Below the pieces are notes generated by a model. It was given only the letters and a program-made list of their open reading frames with translations. It ran no database searches and was not told the origin of the DNA. A stretch of DNA of 64,000 bases from Trinickia violacea (lineage in GTDB: Bacteria; Pseudomonadota; Gammaproteobacteria; Burkholderiales; Burkholderiaceae). The position numbers and the translations under genes were made by a program. The stretch lies in assembly GCF_005280735.1 (NCBI RefSeq), contig NZ_CP040078.1, forward strand, positions 248,001-312,000. Direction: 5' to 3'. Positions 18,006 through 26,130 of this stretch are shown piece by piece; position 1 is the stretch's first letter, and each line of letters starts with the position of its first letter.

Positions 18006-19940
18006 TCACGGCACGCGCCTCAACGGCAGCCAGAGCGTGAAGCGCGTTCCCTCCGGTCCCGATACCCAGGCGACGGCGCCGTCGATGGCCCGGGCCCGGC
18101 GCTGCTGGTTGGAGAGCCCGCGTCCTTTGCCGGCGGCCAGCGCGCGCGGCACGTCGAAGCCCTGCCCGTTGTCCTCCACGATGACCAGCACGCCGTCCGC
18201 CTGCGCCGCCGTGCCTACCCGGATCTGATTGGCGCGCGTGTGATGCAGGATGTTGGCGATGCTCTCCTGCACGATGCGCAGGATCTGCAGTGCGCTCGAA
18301 GGGTCGAGCCAGGTCAGCGTCGGCAGTTTTTGCACTTCCCAGCGCAAGACGATGCCCGTGCCTTCCAGGCGCGGTTCCAGCCGGAAGCGCAGCGTAGCCA
18401 GCAACAGCAGCAAGTCGGCCTCGACCGGCTCCATCGAATCGATGGTCAGCTTGAGGTCGTCCAGGCAGCTCTTGAGAACGTGCGAGACGTCGGCGTCGCT
18501 CAACGCCCCGCGCTCCGCCGAGCGAATCGCGCTGATCAGGGACGCGCCGAGACCGTCGTGCATGTCCTGCATCAGGCGCTGCCGTTCGTTGCTGATCGTT
18601 TGCTGCCGCTCCGCTTCACGAAGCCGCTGATGGCTGAGTTCGAGTTCGGCTTCGCGCGCCTTCAGGCGTTGCGCAAGGTTCATGTTGGCCCGCTCGACTT
18701 CGACGATAGCGTTGACGTAACGCCGGTACATCAGTGTGCTGAAAATGCCGAACGTGATGGCGTTGGTGCAGGCCCCGAAATAAAAGCCTTCCGGACTGAC
18801 GAAGTTGTTCTGCAGCAGCCAGTCGGACACGCCCAGCAGGGTGCAGACACCGACTCCGACTGCCACCAGCACCCCCTCGTTGGAACGGCGCCAGGCGTTG
18901 ATGCCCCCTGCCACCCCGACGCTCGCGCCCATCAGCGCGGCGATCGGATAGATCAGCGGGGTGACTTTGGGCGTATTCGGCACCACCGCCAGCACCGGCA
19001 GCGTCAGCACGCCAATCAGGCCGGTCACCCCGACCAGCGCGCGCGTGAACCACGTAAGCGGGCGGCCATGCAATTGACACAGGAAGTAGTGCACGACGAG
19101 AACCAGCCACAACAACGAGTTGACCGTCAGCCAGGCGAACCAGTCGTTGGCGACCGGCAAGTCCACGTAGAAGTGCAGGCTCCGCAGAAATGAGGTGACC
19201 GCAAGGTTGAAGAACAGCAGGTAGGCCGTCTCGTGGCGGCGCTGAAACCACACGAATAGCGCAAACACGCCGACTGCCAAAAACGCCGCGCTGAGGACGG
19301 CGGGCAGTTGCTGCTGCAGCCATTGGCGCGTGTGGTAGCGCCCCTTCAGCGCCTCGACGGAGCCGAGCCACAGCGAGGACACGGCCACCTGGGTTGCCTG
19401 GGAGTGCTCGAGACGGATGAGGATCTCGCTCACCGGCGGGTCGCCGGCATGCCGGTGCAGCACGACCCACAGCGGCGTACGGGTGCTGCTCCACAGCGGA
19501 CCTTGTTCTTGCGCCTGGTGCACGAGTTGGCCGTCCACATAGACCGCGATGGTGCCGTCCGTCTTGATGCGTACGCCATATAGCGCCAGGCGAGCGGAAC
19601 GTGCGGCCAACCCGTGCACGGACAGCCTGAGCCAGGTGATGCGGCTGGCCTTGGACGTCGATTTTGCGCTACCGGCCTGGCGGGCCAGGGCGATGGACCG
19701 CGCCAGGGGCAGCGCGACACGCTGCCAGGTATCCGGCAAGGACGCGCTGTCCAGCGTGGGCGGCGGCTCGCTGAAGCCAGGGGCATCGTCGACCTGCCAG
19801 TCGGCTTGTGTCAGGTGCAGGCTGGCGTCCGGCGTCTGCTCGCTGCCGGATTGCGAATAGAAGATGCCCACAACGAACAGCAGCGCCACGGAAAGGACGA
19901 ACACCGCATGGGCGGCGAGCGGCGTGGAGCGATATCTCAA
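18006..19940 (-). CDS. 7TM-type sensor histidine kinase (NarX/DesK-like HisKA_3 family), copy 1
   Basis: About 644 residues. An N-terminal membrane anchor (AVFVLSVALLFVVGIFY) is followed by a periplasmic domain starting at LHLTQADWQV, then seven membrane helices (7TMR-DISM type) and a coiled coil. A HisKA_3 domain follows with phospho-acceptor His461 in MHDGLG, then an HATPase domain (ESIANILHHTRA; EDNGQGFD; GRGLSNQQRRA). No suitable ATG exists; a TTG at 19940 with AAGGGGG upstream is chosen and gives the same N-terminus as the paralogue at 22841. It follows the XRE regulator on the same strand. The partner is inferred to be one of the two nearby response regulators. Confidence 0.88.
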   Translation of the reverse strand: MRYRSTPLAAHAVFVLSVALLFVVGIFYSQSGSEQTPDASLHLTQADWQVDDAPGFSEPPPTLDSASLPDTWQRVALPLARSIALARQAGSAKSTSKASRITWLRLSVHGLAARSARLALYGVRIKTDGTIAVYVDGQLVHQAQEQGPLWSSTRTPLWVVLHRHAGDPPVSEILIRLEHSQATQVAVSSLWLGSVEALKGRYHTRQWLQQQLPAVLSAAFLAVGVFALFVWFQRRHETAYLLFFNLAVTSFLRSLHFYVDLPVANDWFAWLTVNSLLWLVLVVHYFLCQLHGRPLTWFTRALVGVTGLIGVLTLPVLAVVPNTPKVTPLIYPIAALMGASVGVAGGINAWRRSNEGVLVAVGVGVCTLLGVSDWLLQNNFVSPEGFYFGACTNAITFGIFSTLMYRRYVNAIVEVERANMNLAQRLKAREAELELSHQRLREAERQQTISNERQRLMQDMHDGLGASLISAIRSAERGALSDADVSHVLKSCLDDLKLTIDSMEPVEADLLLLLATLRFRLEPRLEGTGIVLRWEVQKLPTLTWLDPSSALQILRIVQESIANILHHTRANQIRVGTAAQADGVLVIVEDNGQGFDVPRALAAGKGRGLSNQQRRARAIDGAVAWVSGPEGTRFTLWLPLRRVP

Positions 19941-20077
19941 GCCGCCCCCTTGCCGGGGCCGGCCCGAACGATCCGGCTCGACGCATCGGCGAGGCCGGGA
20001 TCGTCCTCGACATGGATGGAGATCGGCTCCGGACCGATGTTCATGGGGTGCATATGGCCGATATTCTGCAGGAACCC

Positions 20078-20644
20078 CTAAAACAGCCTGGGCGTACCGA
20101 CCCAGAGGAGTACCGTCTCCTCGTCGCCCGTATTGGCCCATGCGTGAGGGACCGTGGACTCGTAATGTGCGGTATCCCCCGACTGCAGATCAAATGTCGC
20201 TCCCTGCAGCGTGAGCGCAATCTGCCCGCTGATCACGTACAGAAACTCTTCACCTGCGTGCGTCGTGACTTCGGAGCGGCGCTGCCCGGCCGGCATCCGG
20301 ACCAGAATGGATTCCAGCTTCCTGTCCATCGACACGTTGGTTAGCCGTCCAAACTGGTTGGCCGAATCGGCGAACCCGAAGAACTTCAGCGCTTCGCCCC
20401 GGCACACCGGGCTGGCTTCATCGGGTGTATCGATAAAATACTGCATCGTGACACCCAACGCCTGCGCAATGCTGGCAAGCGAAGTGATCGAAGGGGATGC
20501 GCGAGCGCGTTCCACCTGCGACAGAAAGGGTTTCGAAATACCCGCCGCTGTCGCCGTTTCATCGAGCGTGAGCTTCAGCCTCTGGCGCAGCGAGCGGATT
20601 CGGTTTCCCAAGGCCAGTGCGGTGTGTGCCTTCTCAGCGTTCAT
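20078..20644 (-). CDS. XRE-family transcriptional regulator with C-terminal cupin domain
   Basis: The 188-residue product has an N-terminal helix-turn-helix (GNRIRSLRQRLKLTLDETA, ISKPFLSQVERARASPSI) and a C-terminal cupin sensor domain (EEFLYVISGQIALTLQG, DTAHYESTVPHAWANTG). Such regulators often control amino-acid, polyamine or redox metabolism and sense small molecules through the cupin. It is transcribed divergently from the response regulator at 20862, sharing the inverted-repeat promoter region, and upstream of histidine kinase copy 1. An upstream in-frame ATG at 20662 is possible. The ligand is unknown. Confidence 0.85.
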   Translation of the reverse strand: MNAEKAHTALALGNRIRSLRQRLKLTLDETATAAGISKPFLSQVERARASPSITSLASIAQALGVTMQYFIDTPDEASPVCRGEALKFFGFADSANQFGRLTNVSMDRKLESILVRMPAGQRRSEVTTHAGEEFLYVISGQIALTLQGATFDLQSGDTAHYESTVPHAWANTGDEETVLLWVGTPRLF

Positions 20645-20777
20645 GGCAGTCAGGCCGACCATAAGGATGGGTATCACCGGGAAGCCGTCGGATACGGATA
20701 ACGCACTGATGCACACTTGTCCGTGCCAAGCGCGCGGCGCATCTTTTCCCCGTAGCGTTGTTATCGAAATGGGGCCG

Positions 20778-20852
20778 AGTGTATTGACGCGGAACGCATC
20801 CGTCTGTCGCACAAACGGGCTACATCGGCGATGTGCCGATCGCTCGTAGAAT
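20778..20852. promoter_or_regulatory. Shared divergent promoter with TGTMGC-N8-RCTACA inverted repeat
   Basis: The inverted repeat lies at 20805-20824 (TGTCGC, eight bases, GCTACA). A minus-strand TACACT -10 box (20778-20783) lies 21 bp away and would drive the XRE-kinase unit. A plus-strand TAGAAT box (20847-20852) lies 22 bp away on the other side and would drive the response regulator at 20862 with almost no leader. One bound dimer could therefore serve both promoters, including the gene of its own likely encoder. Confidence 0.65.
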
Positions 20853-20861
20853 CGCGTTCCT

Positions 20862-21548
20862 ATGGAAGCCGATAACGCCAACCAGGAACCGTCTGCCATT
20901 CACGTCGCGATCGTCGAAGACGACCCTGGCTTTCTCGATGCTTTAGGAGACGTGCTGCGGACGACGGCCGATATGCGTCTGACCGGCACCGCTGCGACGC
21001 GCGCCGAAGGGCTCGCGCTGCTGGATGGCCCGCCGTCGGATGTGCTGCTGGTCGACCTGGGATTGCCCGACGGCTCGGGTATCGATGTGATCCACGCGGC
21101 GGCCCGGCAATGGACCGCCTGCAACATCATGGTCACCACCAATTTCGGGGACGAACAGCACGTCATGCGCTCGATCGAAGCCGGCGCGGCCGGCTATCTG
21201 TTGAAGGACAGCTCGCCCGCGCGGATCGTCGACGAGATCCGCAGCGTCGCAAACGGCGGCAGTCCGATCAGCCCGATCATCGCGCGGCAAATTCTCGCCC
21301 GTCTCCAGCAAGACGGCGTCGAGCGCGGCAAACCGCAAGCGCCCCCCACGCCCCTGCTGTCGGCCCGCGAGAAGGAAGTGCTGGACTTGATCACCAAGGG
21401 CTTCAAGGCCCAGGAAATCGCAACGCTGATGAATCTATCCCCCTACACCGTGCGGACCTTCGTGCGGCGCATCTACAGCAAGCTCAAAGTCACATCGAAG
21501 GCGGAAGCCATTTACGAAGCCAGGACACTGGGACTGTTGCCTCGCTAG
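20862..21548 (+). CDS. NarL/FixJ-type response regulator, copy 1
   Basis: The 228-residue protein has a receiver domain with acidic pocket EDD at 20-21, phospho-acceptor Asp65 in VLLVDLGLPDG, and the LLKD lysine. A LuxR-type helix-turn-helix sits near residues 165-220 (LSAREKEVLDLITKGFKAQE, then YTVRTFVRRIYSKL). Large parts are nearly identical in DNA to the regulator at 22067, so the two are recent duplicates. It lies next to the shared inverted repeat and is the leading candidate to bind it; NarL-family regulators such as GacA bind comparable inverted repeats (TGTAAG-N6-CTTACA). Confidence 0.9.
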   Translation: MEADNANQEPSAIHVAIVEDDPGFLDALGDVLRTTADMRLTGTAATRAEGLALLDGPPSDVLLVDLGLPDGSGIDVIHAAARQWTACNIMVTTNFGDEQHVMRSIEAGAAGYLLKDSSPARIVDEIRSVANGGSPISPIIARQILARLQQDGVERGKPQAPPTPLLSAREKEVLDLITKGFKAQEIATLMNLSPYTVRTFVRRIYSKLKVTSKAEAIYEARTLGLLPR

Positions 21549-21832
21549 CCGTGCATGGCTGGCTCGAATCCTCCCGTTCCGGCCGCTTATCGCAACGGCA
21601 CCCCCGCCGTTAGCGCCCGGAAATCCAGCGGCGACCTGTTTCAGGCTCGGACAGTTAAGAGACTCCTTAAAAAGAATTGATAAAAAACTGAGACGCTCGA
21701 TCAATTTTCAAAAAAGGGCTTGCCCTATACTCGCCCCGTCGACGCGTCGGGGGATGGCGTCGACACTCACCCGTATCGATAGCGAAGACGCGCATCATCG
21801 CGCCCACTCCGTTTTCCCTCGATAACTCGACA

Positions 21833-21877
21833 ATGCATTCGCAGCAGCATGTAGCTCTGCAGAGCCGGACAAAATAA
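21833..21877 (+). pseudogene. Possible relic of a duplicated response-regulator 5' end (14 codons)
   Basis: A short frame MHSQQHVALQSRTK and about 45 bases before it resemble the segment just upstream of, and including, the start of the response regulator at 22067 (which begins MYSQQAAATE). Shared pieces include GCG.TCATCGCG, CCCTCGA and the ATGNATTCNCAGCAG start. It looks like the remains of an extra copy. The whole interval 21549-22066 otherwise holds no gene; a TATACT box at about 21742 may belong to the promoter of the second regulator. Confidence 0.4.
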
Positions 21878-22066
21878 ATCATTCGAGAAGCGGCACACCG
21901 GATTCGCGGTGCGCTCGACCCAGGGAAACCGCAACAGGGGGCCACGCGCCGGTGGCGAGCAACAATGGAAATAGTTTCGGAACGGGGTTTGAACGACGAT
22001 GGGCAAGCCAATCGGGATGACGACGCGTCATCGCGTCCCGCTTCATTTGCCCTCGAGAATTTGATC

Positions 22067-22777
22067 ATGTATTCCCAGCAGGCAGCCGCCACGGAATCCG
22101 CACTCGCTGATCCTGAGCCGCGGCCCATCCACGTCGCCATCGTCGAGGACGACGCCGGCTTCGCCGATGGATTGAGTCGGGCAGTGCAGGGCGCACCGGA
22201 CATGCAGCTGACCGGTGTGGCCGGCACCCGCGCCGAAGGGCTCGCGCTGCTGGATGGCCCGCCGTCGGATGTGCTGCTGGTCGACCTGGGGTTGCCCGAC
22301 GGCTCGGGTATCGATGTGATCTACGCCGCGGCCCGGCAATGGACCGCTTGCAACATTATGGTCAGCACCAGTTTCACCGATGAAACGCACGTGATGCGTT
22401 CGATCGAGGCCGGCGCGGCCGGCTATCTGTTGAAGGACAGCTCGCCCGCGCGGATCGTCGACGAAATCCGCAGTGTCGCAAACGGCGGCAGCCCGATCAG
22501 CCCGATCATCGCGCGGCAGATACTCGCCCGTCTCCGGCAAGGCAGCGTCGAAAGCGGTAAACCGGAAGCGGCTTCCGCGCCCCTGCTGTCCGCCCGCGAA
22601 AAGGAAGTGCTGAGCTTGATCACCAAGGGCTTCAAGGCCCAGGAAGTCGCAACGCTGATGCACCTGTCTCCCTACACCGTGCGGACCTTCGTACGGCGCA
22701 TCTACAGCAAGCTCAAGGTCACATCGAAAGCGGAAGCCATTTATGAGGCCCGGACGCTGGGACTGTTGGCGGAGTAG
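22067..22777 (+). CDS. NarL/FixJ-type response regulator, copy 2
   Basis: The 236-residue protein has the same architecture as copy 1: receiver with Asp73 in LLVDLGLPDG, LLKD lysine, and a LuxR-type DNA-binding domain nearly identical in the recognition region (YTVRTFVRRIYSKL). An in-frame start 34 codons upstream (21965) is possible, but the ATG at 22067 gives a start comparable to copy 1. It is followed after 63 bp by a histidine kinase, its probable partner. No copy of the 20-bp inverted repeat was found before it, so control may differ from copy 1. Confidence 0.88.
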   Translation: MYSQQAAATESALADPEPRPIHVAIVEDDAGFADGLSRAVQGAPDMQLTGVAGTRAEGLALLDGPPSDVLLVDLGLPDGSGIDVIYAAARQWTACNIMVSTSFTDETHVMRSIEAGAAGYLLKDSSPARIVDEIRSVANGGSPISPIIARQILARLRQGSVESGKPEAASAPLLSAREKEVLSLITKGFKAQEVATLMHLSPYTVRTFVRRIYSKLKVTSKAEAIYEARTLGLLAE

Positions 22778-22840
22778 GCGATGCCGGGATATGCGCCGCG
22801 CCGCTGGCGCAAGACCGGGGTCTTTGGGGAGCGCCGCTGA

Positions 22841-24802
22841 GTGATTCGCCGTCCTGCTCGCCTCCTTCCCGTCGGGCTATTGCTGTTTTCCTTGGCGTTG
22901 CTGATCGGCGTCGGTGTCTGGTACACGCACGCGGGCCGCACGCAGCCGGCCGGGACAGCAGCCGTGCATCTCACGCAGGCCGACTGGCAGGTGACCGATG
23001 CGCCCGATTTCAGCGCGCCGCCGCACGTGCTGGACAGCCGCACGCTGCCGGATTCCTGGCGCCACGTGACGCTTCCCTCCGACTTGCCCGATGCGGCGGG
23101 GCGTCCGGCTAACGCAAGCCCGGCCGTTCCCGCTGCCGGCCATGTCCGCGTCACCTGGATCAGATTGTCCACGCGCGGATTGCGCATTCCGGCCGGGCCT
23201 TGGGTGCTGTACAGCGCCCGCGCCAGGACCAACGGCACCCTTGCGGTGTATGCCGATGGCCGGCTGGTGGCTCGGGCGCAGGAACAGGGCCCGCTGTGGA
23301 ACAGCCTGTTCACGCCGCTATGGGCGTCCCTGGACAGCGGCGCCGGCGACGCGCCGCCGGCCGAGGTCCTGATCCGCCTGGAACACACCGCCGGCACGCG
23401 GGTCGCGCTTGCCTCGTTTTGGCTGGGGAGTGCCGACGCGCTGCGCGGAAGCTACTACCTGCGCCAGTGGCTGCAGCGGGAGCTCCCGGCGACCGTCGGC
23501 GCGGCGTTTCTCGCGGTGGGCATCTTCGCGTTGTTCGTGTGGTTCAGGCGCCGCCACGAAACCGGCTATCTGCTGTTTTTCAACCTCGCCGCCACCGCGT
23601 TCGTCGCACATCTGCACTACTACGTCAGCTTGCCGGTCACCGGCGACTGGTTTGCCTGGCTGACGATCGACTCGCCCTTCTGGCTGATCGCGGTCGTGCA
23701 TTTCTACCTTCGCCTGCTGCACGGCCGTGCGCTCAAGGGGCTGACCATCGCCGTGGTCGGCATCACCGCGCTGGTCACCGTCCTGACACTGCCGTTCGTG
23801 GCGGTATTGCCGGTGCTGCCGGATGTGCCCGTCATCGTTCCCGCGATCTATGCCGTTGCCTTGCTGATGGCCGCGGCGGTCGGCGGCGTGGGCCTCTTCA
23901 GCGCGTGGCGCCGCTCCGGCGAGGCACGGTTCATCGCGGCGGGCATGGCGCTGTGCGTGCTGCTCGGCATGTCCGACTGGATGCTGTACAACAATGTCGT
24001 CAGCCTGGAGGGCTGGTTCCTCGGGGCCTATACCAATGCCGCCACGTTCGGCACCTTCGCCATCCTGATGTACCGGCGCTACGTCGGCGCCATCGAAGAG
24101 GTCGAGCAGGTCAACGCCAGCCTTGCGCAACGCCTGAATGCGCGCGAAGCCGAACTCGAACTCAGCCATCAGCAGCTGCGCGAAGCGGAGCGGCGGCAAA
24201 CGATCAGCAATGAGCGCCAGCGCCTGATGCAGGACATGCACGACGGACTCGGCTCGTCCCTCATCAGCGCGATTCGCTCCGTCGAGCGTGGCGACGCGAG
24301 CGACATCAGGGTCTCGCAGATCCTCAAGCATTGTCTCGACGACCTCAAGCTGACCATCGATTCGATGGAGCCGGTCGAAGCCGACTTGCTGCTGCTCCTG
24401 GCGACCCTGCGGTTCCGGCTGGAACCGCGGCTGGAGGGCACGGGCATTGCGCTGCGGTGGGAGGTCCGGGAGCTGCCCACGCTGGCTTGGCTCGATCCCA
24501 GCAGCGCGCTGCATATCCTGCGCATCGTGCAGGAAAGCATCGCCAATATCCTGCACCACACCCGTGCCAGCGAAGTCCGGGTCAGCACGGCACTCGAGCG
24601 GGAAGGCGTTCAGGTCACCGTCGAGGACAACGGTCAGGGCTTCGACGTCGAAGGCGTCTTGGGGAGCACGGCGGGACGCGGCCTCGCCAACCAGCAGCGT
24701 CGTGCCCAGGCCGTCGGCGGCACGGTTTCCTGGCGTTCCGGAGCCACTGGGACGCGCTTCACGCTCTGGCTGCCGCTGGAGCGCAACGCGTGCGAAACAT
24801 GA
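22841..24802 (+). CDS. 7TM-type sensor histidine kinase (HisKA_3 family), copy 2
   Basis: The 653-residue protein begins with GTG preceded by GGGGAG, then an anchor helix (LLPVGLLLFSLALLIGVGV). A periplasmic domain follows with the same HLTQADWQVTDAP element as copy 1, then seven membrane helices, a coiled coil, and His467 in the MHDGLG motif. The ATPase domain carries ESIANILHHTRA, EDNGQGFD and GRGLANQQRRA. Sequence identity with the kinase at 18006 is high throughout, strongest in the transmitter, so cross-talk between the two systems is plausible. It forms an operon with response regulator copy 2. Confidence 0.9.
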   Translation: MIRRPARLLPVGLLLFSLALLIGVGVWYTHAGRTQPAGTAAVHLTQADWQVTDAPDFSAPPHVLDSRTLPDSWRHVTLPSDLPDAAGRPANASPAVPAAGHVRVTWIRLSTRGLRIPAGPWVLYSARARTNGTLAVYADGRLVARAQEQGPLWNSLFTPLWASLDSGAGDAPPAEVLIRLEHTAGTRVALASFWLGSADALRGSYYLRQWLQRELPATVGAAFLAVGIFALFVWFRRRHETGYLLFFNLAATAFVAHLHYYVSLPVTGDWFAWLTIDSPFWLIAVVHFYLRLLHGRALKGLTIAVVGITALVTVLTLPFVAVLPVLPDVPVIVPAIYAVALLMAAAVGGVGLFSAWRRSGEARFIAAGMALCVLLGMSDWMLYNNVVSLEGWFLGAYTNAATFGTFAILMYRRYVGAIEEVEQVNASLAQRLNAREAELELSHQQLREAERRQTISNERQRLMQDMHDGLGSSLISAIRSVERGDASDIRVSQILKHCLDDLKLTIDSMEPVEADLLLLLATLRFRLEPRLEGTGIALRWEVRELPTLAWLDPSSALHILRIVQESIANILHHTRASEVRVSTALEREGVQVTVEDNGQGFDVEGVLGSTAGRGLANQQRRAQAVGGTVSWRSGATGTRFTLWLPLERNACET

Positions 24803-24863
24803 GGTGAATTGGCGATATTGGGGTAATCTTGCGCAGTCCCGTTTTGCCTCCGGATCGCCATTC

Positions 24864-25847
24864 ATGCGCTCGAACCGCATCGCCCACAACCGATTCGATG
24901 TTTCCGGGCTGCCGCCACAGCAGCAGTTGTTAGCCTATTGGGAGCAGCTTGGCCATGTTATCGAGGTGGTGCCGTCGCTCGAGCAGATCGGACAGCCCTT
25001 TGCCTGCATCAACGACCGCTACGAAATCGGCGAATTTCGTATCAGCGACACCTTTACGGACTCTGTCGTATTCGAACGCACGATCACACGCATTTCGCGC
25101 GATAACGTACGCGGCATCGGTTTTACCATCTTCTTGGACGGTGAAGCGCATTCGGCAATTACGCACGCCGGGAGGCGCGAGTCCACATTATGCGCAGGCA
25201 GCGTGCTCGCCACCGACCTCGATCAACCGTCACGCGTCGTGCGGCAGGCGTGCCGGTACATTACGCTCGTTGTGCCCCGCAACTTGCTCGAACACGTATT
25301 CTCCGACCCGGGAGCGATACACGGCCGCGTGCTCGACCCGCGCAAGCTTGGCACGCGGCTGATCGTCCAGCATGCCAGAACGCTTGTCGAGAACTTCCGG
25401 TATATGGCGTTCGAGAACGCTCATCGCAGTCTCACCGACCTCGTTCAACTGATCGCAGCCGCCTTCGGGGAAGAGGCGGGTTTGATTGGCAATAAGCGGG
25501 CCGTCAGCCGAGCGTTGATGTTCGATCATGTGCGACGCTATGTTCGTGCCAACCTGCAGGAATGCGAACTATCACCCGAGAGCGTAATTGAATCGCTAGG
25601 GCTCCCGCGCAGTACGATTTATCGGCTGTTCGAACATGAAGGCGGACTTGGTGCTTACATCCGCCATCTTCGCTTGCGCACCGCCGCAGACGATCTCATT
25701 CGAATTCCTACCATTGCAATCAAAGACATCGGCTATTCAGTCGGCTTCAAAAGCGCTGCCCACTTTACGCGCGCCTTCCAGGGCGCCTATGAGATCACAC
25801 CCAAAGAACTGCGTCTGAATAACTACCGATATCTCCACACCGAATAA
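24864..25847 (+). CDS. AraC-family transcriptional regulator
   Basis: The 327-residue product has an N-terminal AraC-binding-like domain (residues about 20-190) and a C-terminal AraC/XylS helix-turn-helix pair near 225-320, ending with the hallmark IKDIGYSVGFKSAAHFTRAF. It resembles the group represented by the activators of aromatic or amine degradation operons, but no target is adjacent. Base composition is lower in GC than the kinase gene 60 bp upstream, which marks the beginning of a compositionally different stretch. Downstream 25848-26130 shows no gene or clear signal. Confidence 0.85.
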   Translation: MRSNRIAHNRFDVSGLPPQQQLLAYWEQLGHVIEVVPSLEQIGQPFACINDRYEIGEFRISDTFTDSVVFERTITRISRDNVRGIGFTIFLDGEAHSAITHAGRRESTLCAGSVLATDLDQPSRVVRQACRYITLVVPRNLLEHVFSDPGAIHGRVLDPRKLGTRLIVQHARTLVENFRYMAFENAHRSLTDLVQLIAAAFGEEAGLIGNKRAVSRALMFDHVRRYVRANLQECELSPESVIESLGLPRSTIYRLFEHEGGLGAYIRHLRLRTAADDLIRIPTIAIKDIGYSVGFKSAAHFTRAFQGAYEITPKELRLNNYRYLHTE

Positions 25848-26130
25848 CCGGTGGTATTGGCGCCTGTTATTGCCTATCGATAGAACGGGTCGCAGGAATG
25901 GCTGCCGATCAGCGCCGGGATCTGCGAAAGGCACCAGTATGTCCAGCCTTAGATGCTCCCGAGCAGAAATCGGGAAGCGCGTCTGGTCGAGCGAAGTAGA
26001 TAGCAACGCAGACAGCCTCCACGATTTTCGGAGCGGTTCAGTTTGTAGGGATTTGCTGATTTTTTAGTCAGGCATTCGAAGAGAACTCTCTCAGCCTCGG
26101 CGGCCCGTGCCCCGGCGTAGCCGCGCAAGG

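Noticed and set aside
17921..18040. Short plus-strand frame starting at an ATG within TAAAATG
   Set aside because: No ribosome site, Ala/Arg-rich shadow composition, and it runs into the kinase 3' end in antisense.
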